A stretch of DNA of 64,000 nucleotides. It comes from a virus. Position 1 is the stretch's first letter, and the number at the start of each line of letters is the position of its first letter. A model generated the notes under the pieces. The model did not search any database. It saw only the letters and a program-made list of their open reading frames with translations, and was not told the origin of the DNA. The stretch spans positions 1 through 64,000 of IMG/VR virus record IMGVR_UViG_3300042310_000427; one strand, written 5' to 3'. Position numbers and translations under genes: made by a program. Of the stretch, positions 51,922 through 58,086 are shown in pieces.

Positions 51922-52424
51922 TAATAATTAATACAAACCAATATAATGGCACACAAATAGGAGTTAATGCCTTTTTTGCTGCACCTATTTTAAGTGGTCA
52001 ATACATAGGTAAATTCGCAACAAGTGAAAACGCTTTAAATGAATTTCCTGAGATATTTAAAAACTTAACTTATGAAATTGTAGATTTAGATGCAAGTGCT
52101 TTTCAAGTAGATTATACACCACCTACATTAACACCTTATGCAGTCGTTATTCCTGAGATTTATCAATGGGCATTTCCTGAAAATAAGTTTGTTTTAGGAG
52201 GATTTGAAATCCCTTTAGACACTCACAACACAGATAAGGTTGTTAATATAGCTTACTTTATGTGGGAGGAATTTAGGGCAGAGTTAGACTCAGGGAAATA
52301 TGAAGATTTGAAACGCAGTTTGATGCCTATTTGGGATTATGTTCAAGTACAAGTAGATACTATCGGTCCATGGTTGCAAGACCCTGAAAATAATCAATTA
52401 TCAGACAAAGTGGTGATATTATAA
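51918..52424 (+). CDS. hypothetical protein (168 aa), fibre cluster
   Basis: MIIINTNQYNGTQIGVNAFF begins with a 4-base overlap of the previous stop. The middle has YAVVIPEIYQWAFPENKFVL, and the end is acidic helix. Not recognised; coupling to the adhesin gene suggests a chaperone or fibre partner. Confidence 0.5.
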   Translation: MIIINTNQYNGTQIGVNAFFAAPILSGQYIGKFATSENALNEFPEIFKNLTYEIVDLDASAFQVDYTPPTLTPYAVVIPEIYQWAFPENKFVLGGFEIPLDTHNTDKVVNIAYFMWEEFRAELDSGKYEDLKRSLMPIWDYVQVQVDTIGPWLQDPENNQLSDKVVIL

Positions 52425-52453
52425 ACAACCTAAGATATTTTTAATTATTTTTG
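52425..52453 (+). promoter_or_regulatory. ACAACC-type late promoter
   Basis: ACAACCTA from 52425 and TATTTTTG ending at 52453 keep the 28-base offset. The ATG at 52458 lies 5 bases after the -7 box, so this mRNA should be leaderless. Confidence 0.7.
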
Positions 52454-52457
52454 CCTT

Positions 52458-52982
52458 ATGCAAATAGTATTAGTCCACAGCCCATTCAGTTTTAAAAGAC
52501 CACTTTCATTAATTGGTTGGGCTATAAGGAAAGTTACCAGAACTTATTGGAATCATGCTTCACTATTAGTTAATATTCATGGCACTAAAATGATTTTAGA
52601 ATCTGATATTAAAGGTGTGGTTGCTATACCATTTAAAGAATGGGCAAAGGAGCAAGAAATTGCAATCTATGATTTTGACTATGGCCAAAAGGAAATATCT
52701 AAGGCATGGAGTAAGGTAGGCCACACAAAATATGACTTTGCGTCATTATTGTGGTTTGGATTAGTAAGAAGTGTAACCGGCAAGTATTACGGTTATACGG
52801 TTGAAAGAAAAGCAGCAAAAAGATTTTATTGCTATGAGTATTTGGCATGGGTAATGGGTATGGATAACTACTATAACATATTACCACACGAGTTCATTAA
52901 GCACTTGGAGAATGAGGGGTTAGTGCCATTACATGTTGAACCTATTAAAGCCAAAGACTTAATTGATGAAAAGATGGATTAG
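52458..52982 (+). CDS. permuted NlpC/P60 (papain-fold) hydrolase-like protein
   Basis: 174 aa. WNHASLLV (about residues 32-39) holds the catalytic histidine and FYCYEYLAWVMG (about 129-140) the catalytic cysteine, in the His-then-Cys order of circularly permuted NlpC/P60 (YiiX-like) proteins; the usual C-S-E is C-Y-E here. Members cut peptide or amide bonds in peptidoglycan or act on lipids. Having its own late, leaderless promoter, it could act in lysis or in DNA entry. The target is not known. Confidence 0.6.
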   Translation: MQIVLVHSPFSFKRPLSLIGWAIRKVTRTYWNHASLLVNIHGTKMILESDIKGVVAIPFKEWAKEQEIAIYDFDYGQKEISKAWSKVGHTKYDFASLLWFGLVRSVTGKYYGYTVERKAAKRFYCYEYLAWVMGMDNYYNILPHEFIKHLENEGLVPLHVEPIKAKDLIDEKMD

Positions 52983-53076
52983 AAAAATCAGGATAAAACT
53001 AAAAAAGACAACGCAAGTGATATTATTAATTATGAAGCTCGACCCTAAATATAACCCTAACGATGATACCGATTGA
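52966..53076 (+). CDS. micro basic protein (36 aa)
   Basis: MKRWIRKIRIKLKKTTQVIL, then LIMKLDPKYNPNDDTD. The start overlaps the hydrolase gene and the stop overlaps the next start. Very basic N-terminus; function unknown. Accepted because it bridges an otherwise odd 80-base gap. Confidence 0.4.
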   Translation: MKRWIRKIRIKLKKTTQVILLIMKLDPKYNPNDDTD

Positions 53077-53359
53077 TTATGGAAGTATTATTGATGGGCT
53101 TAAGCGTAAGGGTATGCTTCCAATGTTGCTTGGACTTATTACAATATTCCAATATAACTACATTCAAAGGAAAGACGAAGAATTTAACGCCAAACAATTA
53201 AAGCAAGAGGAAAAATTCACACAACAACAAGAGGAGATGAAAAAATTACTACAAATGCAAATACAATCTTTGGAGATTAAGCTATTAAATTGCGAAACAG
53301 AACGCAATAACACTATAATTAGACAATTAGAGGCAAATAGGAGGTTAAAAGATGAGTAA
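53063..53359 (+). CDS. membrane-anchored coiled-coil protein (98 aa)
   Basis: A hydrophobic segment near residues 17-33 (GMLPMLLGLITIFQYNY) is followed by a charged, heptad-like stretch (RKDEEFNAKQLKQEEKFTQQ onward). The plan resembles inner-membrane spanin subunits (Rz type), but the lipoprotein spanin at 26728 already fits that job. Function uncertain. Confidence 0.5.
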   Translation: MIPIDYGSIIDGLKRKGMLPMLLGLITIFQYNYIQRKDEEFNAKQLKQEEKFTQQQEEMKKLLQMQIQSLEIKLLNCETERNNTIIRQLEANRRLKDE

Positions 53360-53528
53360 TTGGAAACTACCAGAAAAAGTATCAGAAGAAATCGTAGATT
53401 TTTTAGCCAATTTTAGCTTTAATTTTGGTATAATGGCACTAACATTTGTAATAGGCGTGTTCTTTTTAGAGCAATTCTTAGTTTTATTACTTGCATACTT
53501 TCTTAGACAATATATTAAAAATCATTAA
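53352..53528 (+). CDS. small membrane protein (58 aa)
   Basis: MSNWKLPEKVSEEIVDFLAN then NFGIMALTFVIGVFFLEQFL and VLLLAYFLRQ: one or two membrane helices. It overlaps the upstream gene by 8 bases and would be co-transcribed. It could be an accessory holin; unproven. Confidence 0.55.
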   Translation: MSNWKLPEKVSEEIVDFLANFSFNFGIMALTFVIGVFFLEQFLVLLLAYFLRQYIKNH

Positions 53529-53541
53529 ACAAATAAATATC

Positions 53542-53823
53542 ATGGCATCAATCACATTAACAGACAAAAACTTAACAATAGTATCAGACAGAACTACAAG
53601 ACCTGTAGTAATGCACATAAAATCAAACATATCAATAGCTTACTCAGGCACTAATAATGCTAATGGTACAGTAAAGCTAATGATAAACGGACATCCATTT
53701 GTGTTTGGTGCATGGGAACGCTCTTACCTTGGTCAACTTGATACAGTAGGAGCAACCGATGTATCTGCATTTACTCCGGCAAATAAAGCAGCACAATTAG
53801 CAGCATTAGTTAAAAACATTTAA
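53542..53823 (+). CDS. small structural-type protein (93 aa)
   Basis: MASITLTDKNLTIVSDRTTR then PVVMHIKSNISIAYSGTNNA and GHPFVFGAWERSYLGQLDTV. Beta-rich with Thr/Asn; resembles head-decoration or fibre-base proteins by composition only. The longer frame to 53491 runs into the previous gene and was not used. Confidence 0.5.
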   Translation: MASITLTDKNLTIVSDRTTRPVVMHIKSNISIAYSGTNNANGTVKLMINGHPFVFGAWERSYLGQLDTVGATDVSAFTPANKAAQLAALVKNI

Positions 53824-53829
53824 TAACTT

Positions 53830-54261
53830 ATGCCAAAAGTTTGTTTGGTTGAGGATTGTAGTAATTACATCTTTGGTAAAGGATATTGCCGTAACCACCA
53901 ATATTTGCGTACTGATAGTAAAAAGCCTAAACCTATTAGTGCGATTTCCAAGAAGAAACAACAATTAAAAGCAGATCCATTATCTAAATCTGAGATTGAT
54001 ATTTTTAATGAGATATGGAATGAAAGGCCACATATAAGTGAACTATCTGGTAATCCACTGCCTTACGATAAGAACAATATGTCAATGTGGGTATGTCAAT
54101 TCTTGCATGTAATACCTAAAGGGATGTCGCCTAAACTGAGATTAGATAAAAGAAATATAATGCTCGGAACACCTGATGAACATAATCACCAAGATAGGTA
54201 TAACAACTTTAAGGTTAGAAAATTTGAATTACTTAGACAGATGTATGGGAAGGATGATTAG
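53830..54261 (+). CDS. NinG/HNH-like endonuclease candidate
   Basis: 143 aa. An N-terminal zinc-finger-like cluster CLVEDC...GYCRNH (Cys5, Cys10, Cys20, His23) is followed by a basic linker and a region SELSGNPLPYD, CQFLHVIPKG, RNIMLGTPDEHNHQDR. The order of a C-x-G-x-x-L turn, H-x-x-P-K-G and N-x-x-x-x-x-x-x-H-x-x-x-D resembles phage NinG/Rap and HNH recombination nucleases. Such enzymes resolve branched DNA. Convergent with the gene at 54258, sharing 4 bases. Confidence 0.55.
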   Translation: MPKVCLVEDCSNYIFGKGYCRNHQYLRTDSKKPKPISAISKKKQQLKADPLSKSEIDIFNEIWNERPHISELSGNPLPYDKNNMSMWVCQFLHVIPKGMSPKLRLDKRNIMLGTPDEHNHQDRYNNFKVRKFELLRQMYGKDD

Positions 54262-54500
54262 GATATTTCATCAGGCTTATTAAGCTCGGCAATCCTATCT
54301 ACTATAATTTGCTTAAAATCATAGTTCTTTTGGTAAAGCTGATTTTCTTTTAAAATATCATCTATTGTAGTTTTCCCTTCTTTAATATCTACAAGGTCAA
54401 CCATTGCTAAAATAGAAATGTAAGTTTCGTCTTTCTCGAAACTAATATTAAGGGTCGCTAATGCAGCCTTAAAATAACTTAATCTTTCTGTGTTTTTCAT
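54258..54500 (-). CDS. hypothetical protein (80 aa)
   Basis: Helical, acidic: MKNTERLSYFKAALATLNIS. It overlaps the upstream HTH gene by ATGA. Not recognised. End of the leftward operon. Confidence 0.5.
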   Translation of the reverse strand: MKNTERLSYFKAALATLNISFEKDETYISILAMVDLVDIKEGKTTIDDILKENQLYQKNYDFKQIIVDRIAELNKPDEIS

Positions 54501-54853
54501 TTTATCTTACTTAGTATATAATTCCTTGCAATATCATCCACCAAAATAAATGTTCTACCATTAGTATCGGTAGATTCTGGGAATGGCACAACAGTGGTTA
54601 ATCTTAAATTAAGGGAACCATCTCTTTTAGCGTAAGGGGAGATTGCATTTCTAATGCGTGATTCACCTACCTTACATAATAAAGCCATTTGTTGAACAGT
54701 TATAATATCCCACTTTAAAACCAACTTTACTTCTTCAAAAGATAGCCCTGAATACTCAGATAGGCTTTTTATCTCATCATCGTGCCACCTTCCAGGCTCC
54801 AAGTGATGATACTTTTCAAGATTTAAAGTTGGCTTTTCCAAAGCGGTATTCAT
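54497..54853 (-). CDS. putative HTH regulator
   Basis: 118 aa. TVQQMALLCKVGESRIRNAI (about residues 53-72) has helix-turn-helix spacing, with a hydrophobic helix, a G turn and a recognition helix. The start at MNTALEK follows ACACACC and a -7 box; a longer frame to 54919 is open but lies upstream of the promoter. It divides a rightward structural-type gene from the leftward block and has palindromic half-sites in its upstream region, so it could be autoregulated. Confidence 0.55.
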   Translation of the reverse strand: MNTALEKPTLNLEKYHHLEPGRWHDDEIKSLSEYSGLSFEEVKLVLKWDIITVQQMALLCKVGESRIRNAISPYAKRDGSLNLRLTTVVPFPESTDTNGRTFILVDDIARNYILSKIK

Positions 54854-54864
54854 GGTGTGTGGTG

Positions 54865-54922
54865 CAAATATAACACTTATTTCAATAAAGTGATAAAAAA
54901 AATTAATTATTTTCATCACTTT
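54865..54922 (-). promoter_or_regulatory. promoter with candidate operator half-sites
   Basis: CAAATATA (54865-54872) on plus is TATATTTG on minus, 12 bases from the ATG at 54853. Upstream, AAAGTGAT (about 54889-54896) and ATCACTTT (about 54915-54922) form an inverted repeat, with a further CACTT near 54875. A dimeric HTH protein could bind these and block the promoter. Confidence 0.5.
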
Positions 54923-54942
54923 TAGGTTTTAAAATAAAAATA

Positions 54943-54971
54943 ACAACCTATTATTTTTGTTCTTAAATTTG
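54943..54971 (+). promoter_or_regulatory. ACAACC-type late promoter
   Basis: ACAACCTATT from 54943; TAAATTTG ends at 54971, identical in box and spacing to the tail promoter at 27254. It drives a single gene ending in a strong terminator. Confidence 0.75.
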
Positions 54972-55003
54972 TACTCAACTAATTAAATAAATAAATAAAC
55001 AGT

Positions 55004-55627
55004 ATGGCACAAGCATTTAAAGTAACAGTAGTAGGGGTTAATGGGTTTGCCCAAACTTCTAACGAGCAAGTATTCCCAACAACAGCAGGTGTAAGAGTAA
55101 TCGAAAACACATGGAATGTAGCAACAGCAAATTGCACAGTAATCGTTCCTCAATCACAAGTTGGTGGTGGATTTACTAATTTCCAAGTAACTGAAACATT
55201 AGATACAGTATTGGCGTTAATCAATGGCACTACTTCAAGTACAGGTCAAGCAGTTTTCTCTCAAGGTATCTTGATTGAACACGCTAACACAGCAGCAGTA
55301 AACGCAACTGCAACAATTGCAGCAGCAGAACTTGCTAAAGGGTATGTAACTTCTACATCAGCAGCAGCTACAACTATCACTTTACCAACTGCAACTCAAC
55401 TTGCAACTGAATTAGGTGCAACAAGAGGTACAGTGTTTTCATTTTATGTAGATAATACAGCCGGTGCAAGCACAGTGACAGTAGCGGTAGGTTCAGGGAT
55501 TGTAGCAGCATCAGCATTAACTGGTGGTACTACTTTAACAGTATCAGCATCAGCAACAGTTGGTATTGCTTCTTTCCAAATTGTATTCTCATCTGCAACA
55601 GCAGGAGTTTTAAGTAGATTGGCTTAA
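55004..55627 (+). CDS. abundant structural-type protein (monocistronic)
   Basis: 207 aa, Ala/Thr/Val-rich: MAQAFKVTVVGVNGFAQTSN, then TWNVATANCTVIVPQSQVGG, later TAGASTVTVAVGSGIVAASA. Beta-rich with no signal or membrane helix, like head-decoration or tail proteins. It is inserted, on the opposite strand, into the leftward replication block and is fully insulated by its own late promoter and a bidirectional terminator. Strong expression is therefore likely. Confidence 0.6.
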   Translation: MAQAFKVTVVGVNGFAQTSNEQVFPTTAGVRVIENTWNVATANCTVIVPQSQVGGGFTNFQVTETLDTVLALINGTTSSTGQAVFSQGILIEHANTAAVNATATIAAAELAKGYVTSTSAAATTITLPTATQLATELGATRGTVFSFYVDNTAGASTVTVAVGSGIVAASALTGGTTLTVSASATVGIASFQIVFSSATAGVLSRLA

Positions 55628-55660
55628 TCTAAGACAGTTCTTTTTGTAAATTTAAATCAA

Positions 55661-55692
55661 AAAAACCTCTCAAGAAATTGGGAGGTTTTTTT
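55661..55692. terminator. bidirectional intrinsic terminator
   Basis: ACCTCTCAA (55665-55673) and TTGGGAGGT (55678-55686) pair around a GAAA tetraloop, with A-run and T-run on the two sides. It can end both the rightward structural gene and the leftward operon coming from 63 kb. Confidence 0.85.
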
Positions 55693-55695
55693 ATT

Positions 55696-55848
55696 TTAAA
55701 GGACAATCCAATTAAAGAATTTTTCTAAGTATGGGTATGCGCCTGACCATATTACAAGCTCAAACAATCCCCTTGCAAGCAATTTCCCAAGATTAAGACC
55801 TATAATTACAATGGCAATATAATATAGGATGTTAAATATTATTTTCAT
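55696..55848 (-). CDS. small membrane protein (50 aa)
   Basis: MKIIFNILYYIAIVIIGLNL then GKLLARGLFELVIWSGAYPY: a membrane helix with a short amphipathic tail. It is the last gene of the leftward operon, 4 bases from the next gene. Unknown function. Confidence 0.5.
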   Translation of the reverse strand: MKIIFNILYYIAIVIIGLNLGKLLARGLFELVIWSGAYPYLEKFFNWIVL

Positions 55849-55852
55849 TTTT

Positions 55853-56170
55853 TCACTCAAATGGATTCCATACATTCATATCTCCTTCTGTAAACCTAAA
55901 CCCCTTGGTGTATGAATAGTAGTTGCATCTTTTTTCAGGATTGTCTAATCCTTGATATAGCCAATCAATAATTTTTTGTGGAGGCTGATTTGTATTTATA
56001 TCGTAAACAATATCTGTAAAGCTAAAAAAGTAGCAATCGCCAAAACACGCCATTTCACCAATTAGACCTGCAACCCAAAACTCAAATTCTAAATCTTGTT
56101 TTTTACAAAAGGCTTTTATGTAATCACTACATACTTTTTCGTATTGTTTTTTCAATTTTTCTATATTCAT
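55853..56170 (-). CDS. hypothetical protein (105 aa)
   Basis: Helical N-terminus (MNIEKLKKQYEKVCSDYIKA) then FWVAGLIGEMACFGDCYFFS, FTDIVYDINTNQPPQKIIDW and LYQGLDNPEKRCNYYSYTKG. The pattern recalls small phage proteins found with replication genes. No function. Confidence 0.55.
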   Translation of the reverse strand: MNIEKLKKQYEKVCSDYIKAFCKKQDLEFEFWVAGLIGEMACFGDCYFFSFTDIVYDINTNQPPQKIIDWLYQGLDNPEKRCNYYSYTKGFRFTEGDMNVWNPFE

Positions 56171-56370
56171 TTTATTATTTTCTTAAATTCTCTCCACATC
56201 CCTTTATCAAAATCTCTCCAAACATTTTTAGGGTGTCCGATGTTGTCAATGTACTTTAAATCACCTTTCTTGAATAAAAGGTATTGGACATTACCGAATA
56301 GCTTATTTCTTCTTGCAGGATACTTGTAGCAAGATCCATACTCCCAAAATATATCTTTAAATTTACTCAT
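56167..56370 (-). CDS. hypothetical protein (67 aa)
   Basis: MSKFKDIFWEYGSCYKYPAR followed by a basic region (RNKLFGNVQYLLFKKGDLKY). It overlaps both neighbours by 4-8 bases. Not recognised. Confidence 0.5.
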   Translation of the reverse strand: MSKFKDIFWEYGSCYKYPARRNKLFGNVQYLLFKKGDLKYIDNIGHPKNVWRDFDKGMWREFKKIIK

Positions 56371-56614
56371 TATTTATATCTTCAAACACCAATGCTTCGG
56401 GTGCCACTTGTTCAACTCTACCATCTATTCTTGCAATAACTGCAGTTGTTTGAGATTGCATAAGGACTGTATGTCCATTATCGTGCAATACTGAACTTGA
56501 TTGACTTCCCCAATGCAAAAAATAAACTGTTTCATACATGGGAGGTATGTAAGCTCCTTCTTCATCGTGATACTCTGGGCGTAATACTTGGCATTTTATT
56601 TTTTTTATTCCCAT
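56363..56614 (-). CDS. hypothetical protein (83 aa)
   Basis: MGIKKIKCQVLRPEYHDEEG, VYFLHWGSQSSSVLHDNGHT then VIARIDGRVEQVAPEALVFE. Beta-rich. Start context ACACACC supports the ATG. Not recognised. Confidence 0.5.
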   Translation of the reverse strand: MGIKKIKCQVLRPEYHDEEGAYIPPMYETVYFLHWGSQSSSVLHDNGHTVLMQSQTTAVIARIDGRVEQVAPEALVFEDINNE

Positions 56615-56633
56615 GGTGTGTGGTTAAACCTTT

Positions 56634-56960
56634 TTAGTCTAAAAGTTTTTCCCAATAATAATCAATATGGCTATCAACAACAGAACCTCCACCGCAACAA
56701 TGTATATTATGTACTTGACAACCATTAGGCTTTAATTGTTCTTCACAAACAGTACTTACAACAAAAACTTTATCTTCATCAAACCAATCTTTTTGGGAAT
56801 AATTATTATTTTTTGCCGACAAATGCCCTTGTAGTAAAACCTGATTTTCTGTAATACCAACAACTTTTAATGGTTCTTGTCCATTACAAACATCTTCGGC
56901 ATAAACAGGATACATGTTTAAGGATTTGTACTGTTTAATAGGTATTTTTTTGTACTTCAT
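56634..56960 (-). CDS. hypothetical protein (108 aa)
   Basis: MKYKKIPIKQYKSLNMYPVY, then EDVCNGQEPLKVVGITENQV and a Cys/His-containing end (CQVHNIHCCGGGSVVDSHID). The Cys/His cluster could bind zinc. Otherwise unknown. Confidence 0.5.
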   Translation of the reverse strand: MKYKKIPIKQYKSLNMYPVYAEDVCNGQEPLKVVGITENQVLLQGHLSAKNNNYSQKDWFDEDKVFVVSTVCEEQLKPNGCQVHNIHCCGGGSVVDSHIDYYWEKLLD

Positions 56961-56961
56961 C

Positions 56962-57396
56962 TCAATTCACTCTCCTTGTTTCAATGTGTGATTCAAAATC
57001 AGGATAATAATCACCAATAATCTTAGTGGCATCGGATGCTGATTCTGCGCCTACTGTTGTTTCTTTTGTTTCCTTACTTTTGTTAATCCATTTCACTACA
57101 TACTTATAGTGTGTAGGAAGGGTTGGGTCGTGTTCTCCTGGTTGAACATCGTCTGATGGTGGTCTTTGATTTGTCATTTCTTTTAAAATTTTAAATATTA
57201 TGTTAAATGGAAGTTTTGCTTGAATGTTACTCTTTAGAAGTTTATATTTTTTGAGGTTCTTAATGTCATCACCATAAAAGAATGTCACTACTGAGTGGCT
57301 CCTATTCCTAAAAGCATACTTATGTGACTGTCCTAAATAATCTACAAGTCCATTAATGAATATGTCTTGCATGGATGGTGATGGGTGTGTTTTCAT
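56962..57396 (-). CDS. hypothetical protein (144 aa)
   Basis: Two parts: 1-70 basic and helical (YAFRNRSHSVVTFFYGDDIK), 71-144 acidic with PSDDVQPGEHDPTLPTHYKY and VVKWINKSKETKETTVGAES. The last part (ASDATKIIGDYYPDFESHIE) recalls small phage proteins with a WINxSKE-ATK helix. Function unknown; its ATG directly abuts the stop of the gene upstream at 57397. Confidence 0.5.
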   Translation of the reverse strand: MKTHPSPSMQDIFINGLVDYLGQSHKYAFRNRSHSVVTFFYGDDIKNLKKYKLLKSNIQAKLPFNIIFKILKEMTNQRPPSDDVQPGEHDPTLPTHYKYVVKWINKSKETKETTVGAESASDATKIIGDYYPDFESHIETRRVN

Positions 57397-57651
57397 TTAT
57401 TTAATCTCCTCCCAAACTTTATCTACAATTGCTTCTCCTATAAGCTCAACTGATTGTATTTCTTCTTTAGTAAGTTTTTTCTTAATGATTGACCTAAGAT
57501 GGTTGTTCTTTGCTTTACTTTCATTTACGAGCTTTGTGTAGTCTTTGTCAAGATATGGCTTTAACCATTCCTGCTGGACATCAAGGGCCGTTAGTAAGTA
57601 ATACATCCTTTGAATGTTTAAGATTAAATCTTTTTCTTTTAGTTCTGGCAT
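57397..57651 (-). CDS. hypothetical helical protein (84 aa)
   Basis: MPELKEKDLILNIQRMYYLL, then YLDKDYTKLVNESKAKNNHL and a final amphipathic helix. Not recognised. Confidence 0.5.
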   Translation of the reverse strand: MPELKEKDLILNIQRMYYLLTALDVQQEWLKPYLDKDYTKLVNESKAKNNHLRSIIKKKLTKEEIQSVELIGEAIVDKVWEEIK

Positions 57652-57659
57652 TTCTTTCT

Positions 57660-57842
57660 TTATTTTCTTATTTTTATATCCATTTCAAATCTTATAACCT
57701 CACTATGTATGCCCTTAAGATTTGTTTTTATTTTGTATTGCCTCTCTCTACCCTTAATAACCATCGAAGTTATCACTCCATCATACCACCTATCGTGTAT
57801 CTTATAAGAACGAAATATGATGGTTTGACCCTCTTTAAACAT
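57660..57842 (-). CDS. small basic beta-rich protein (60 aa)
   Basis: MFKEGQTIIFRSYKIHDRWY followed by GVITSMVIKGRERQYKIKTN. An SH3-like or Sm-like small barrel is possible (G-x-x-V/I-x-F-R ... D-G-x-I); not proven. It starts just downstream of a promoter. Confidence 0.5.
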   Translation of the reverse strand: MFKEGQTIIFRSYKIHDRWYDGVITSMVIKGRERQYKIKTNLKGIHSEVIRFEMDIKIRK

Positions 57843-57851
57843 CTATGAGTG

Positions 57852-57882
57852 CAAGATTAATCACTTTTGTTCAATTAAACAA
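57852..57882 (-). promoter_or_regulatory. minus-strand promoter TTG-N20-TAATCTTG
   Basis: CAAGATTA (57852-57859) and CAA (57880-57882) read as TTG, 20 bases, TAATCTTG on minus, one base off the -7 consensus. AAGTGAT, the half-site seen near 54.9 kb, lies between the boxes. The ATG at 57842 follows by 9 bases. Confidence 0.45.
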
Positions 57883-57900
57883 GGTAAATTTGAGATATTT

Positions 57901-58086
57901 TCATTTTGTATTCTTAAGTATTGTTTCCTCTAAGTATTTACCTAACTCATTTATTGATGATAAGTATTCAAGATAGTTTACATCGTGGTGGGTGGTGTTG
58001 CTGCCTATTGTAACAAATATTAAGGAACCCTGCCTTTGTACAACGCAATTAGGGTATTTATTTTTTATTATTGCTTCTATATTCAT
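57901..58086 (-). CDS. hypothetical protein (61 aa)
   Basis: MNIEAIIKNKYPNCVVQRQG then SLIFVTIGSNTTHHDVNYLE. Overlaps the DnaB stop by 4 bases, so it is translated from the helicase operon. Not recognised. Confidence 0.5.
   Translation of the reverse strand: MNIEAIIKNKYPNCVVQRQGSLIFVTIGSNTTHHDVNYLEYLSSINELGKYLEETILKNTK

Noticed and set aside
53063-53359. Second spanin gene (Rz-like)
   Set aside because: The topology fits, but no lipoprotein partner is encoded nearby and a complete u-spanin candidate already follows the endolysin.
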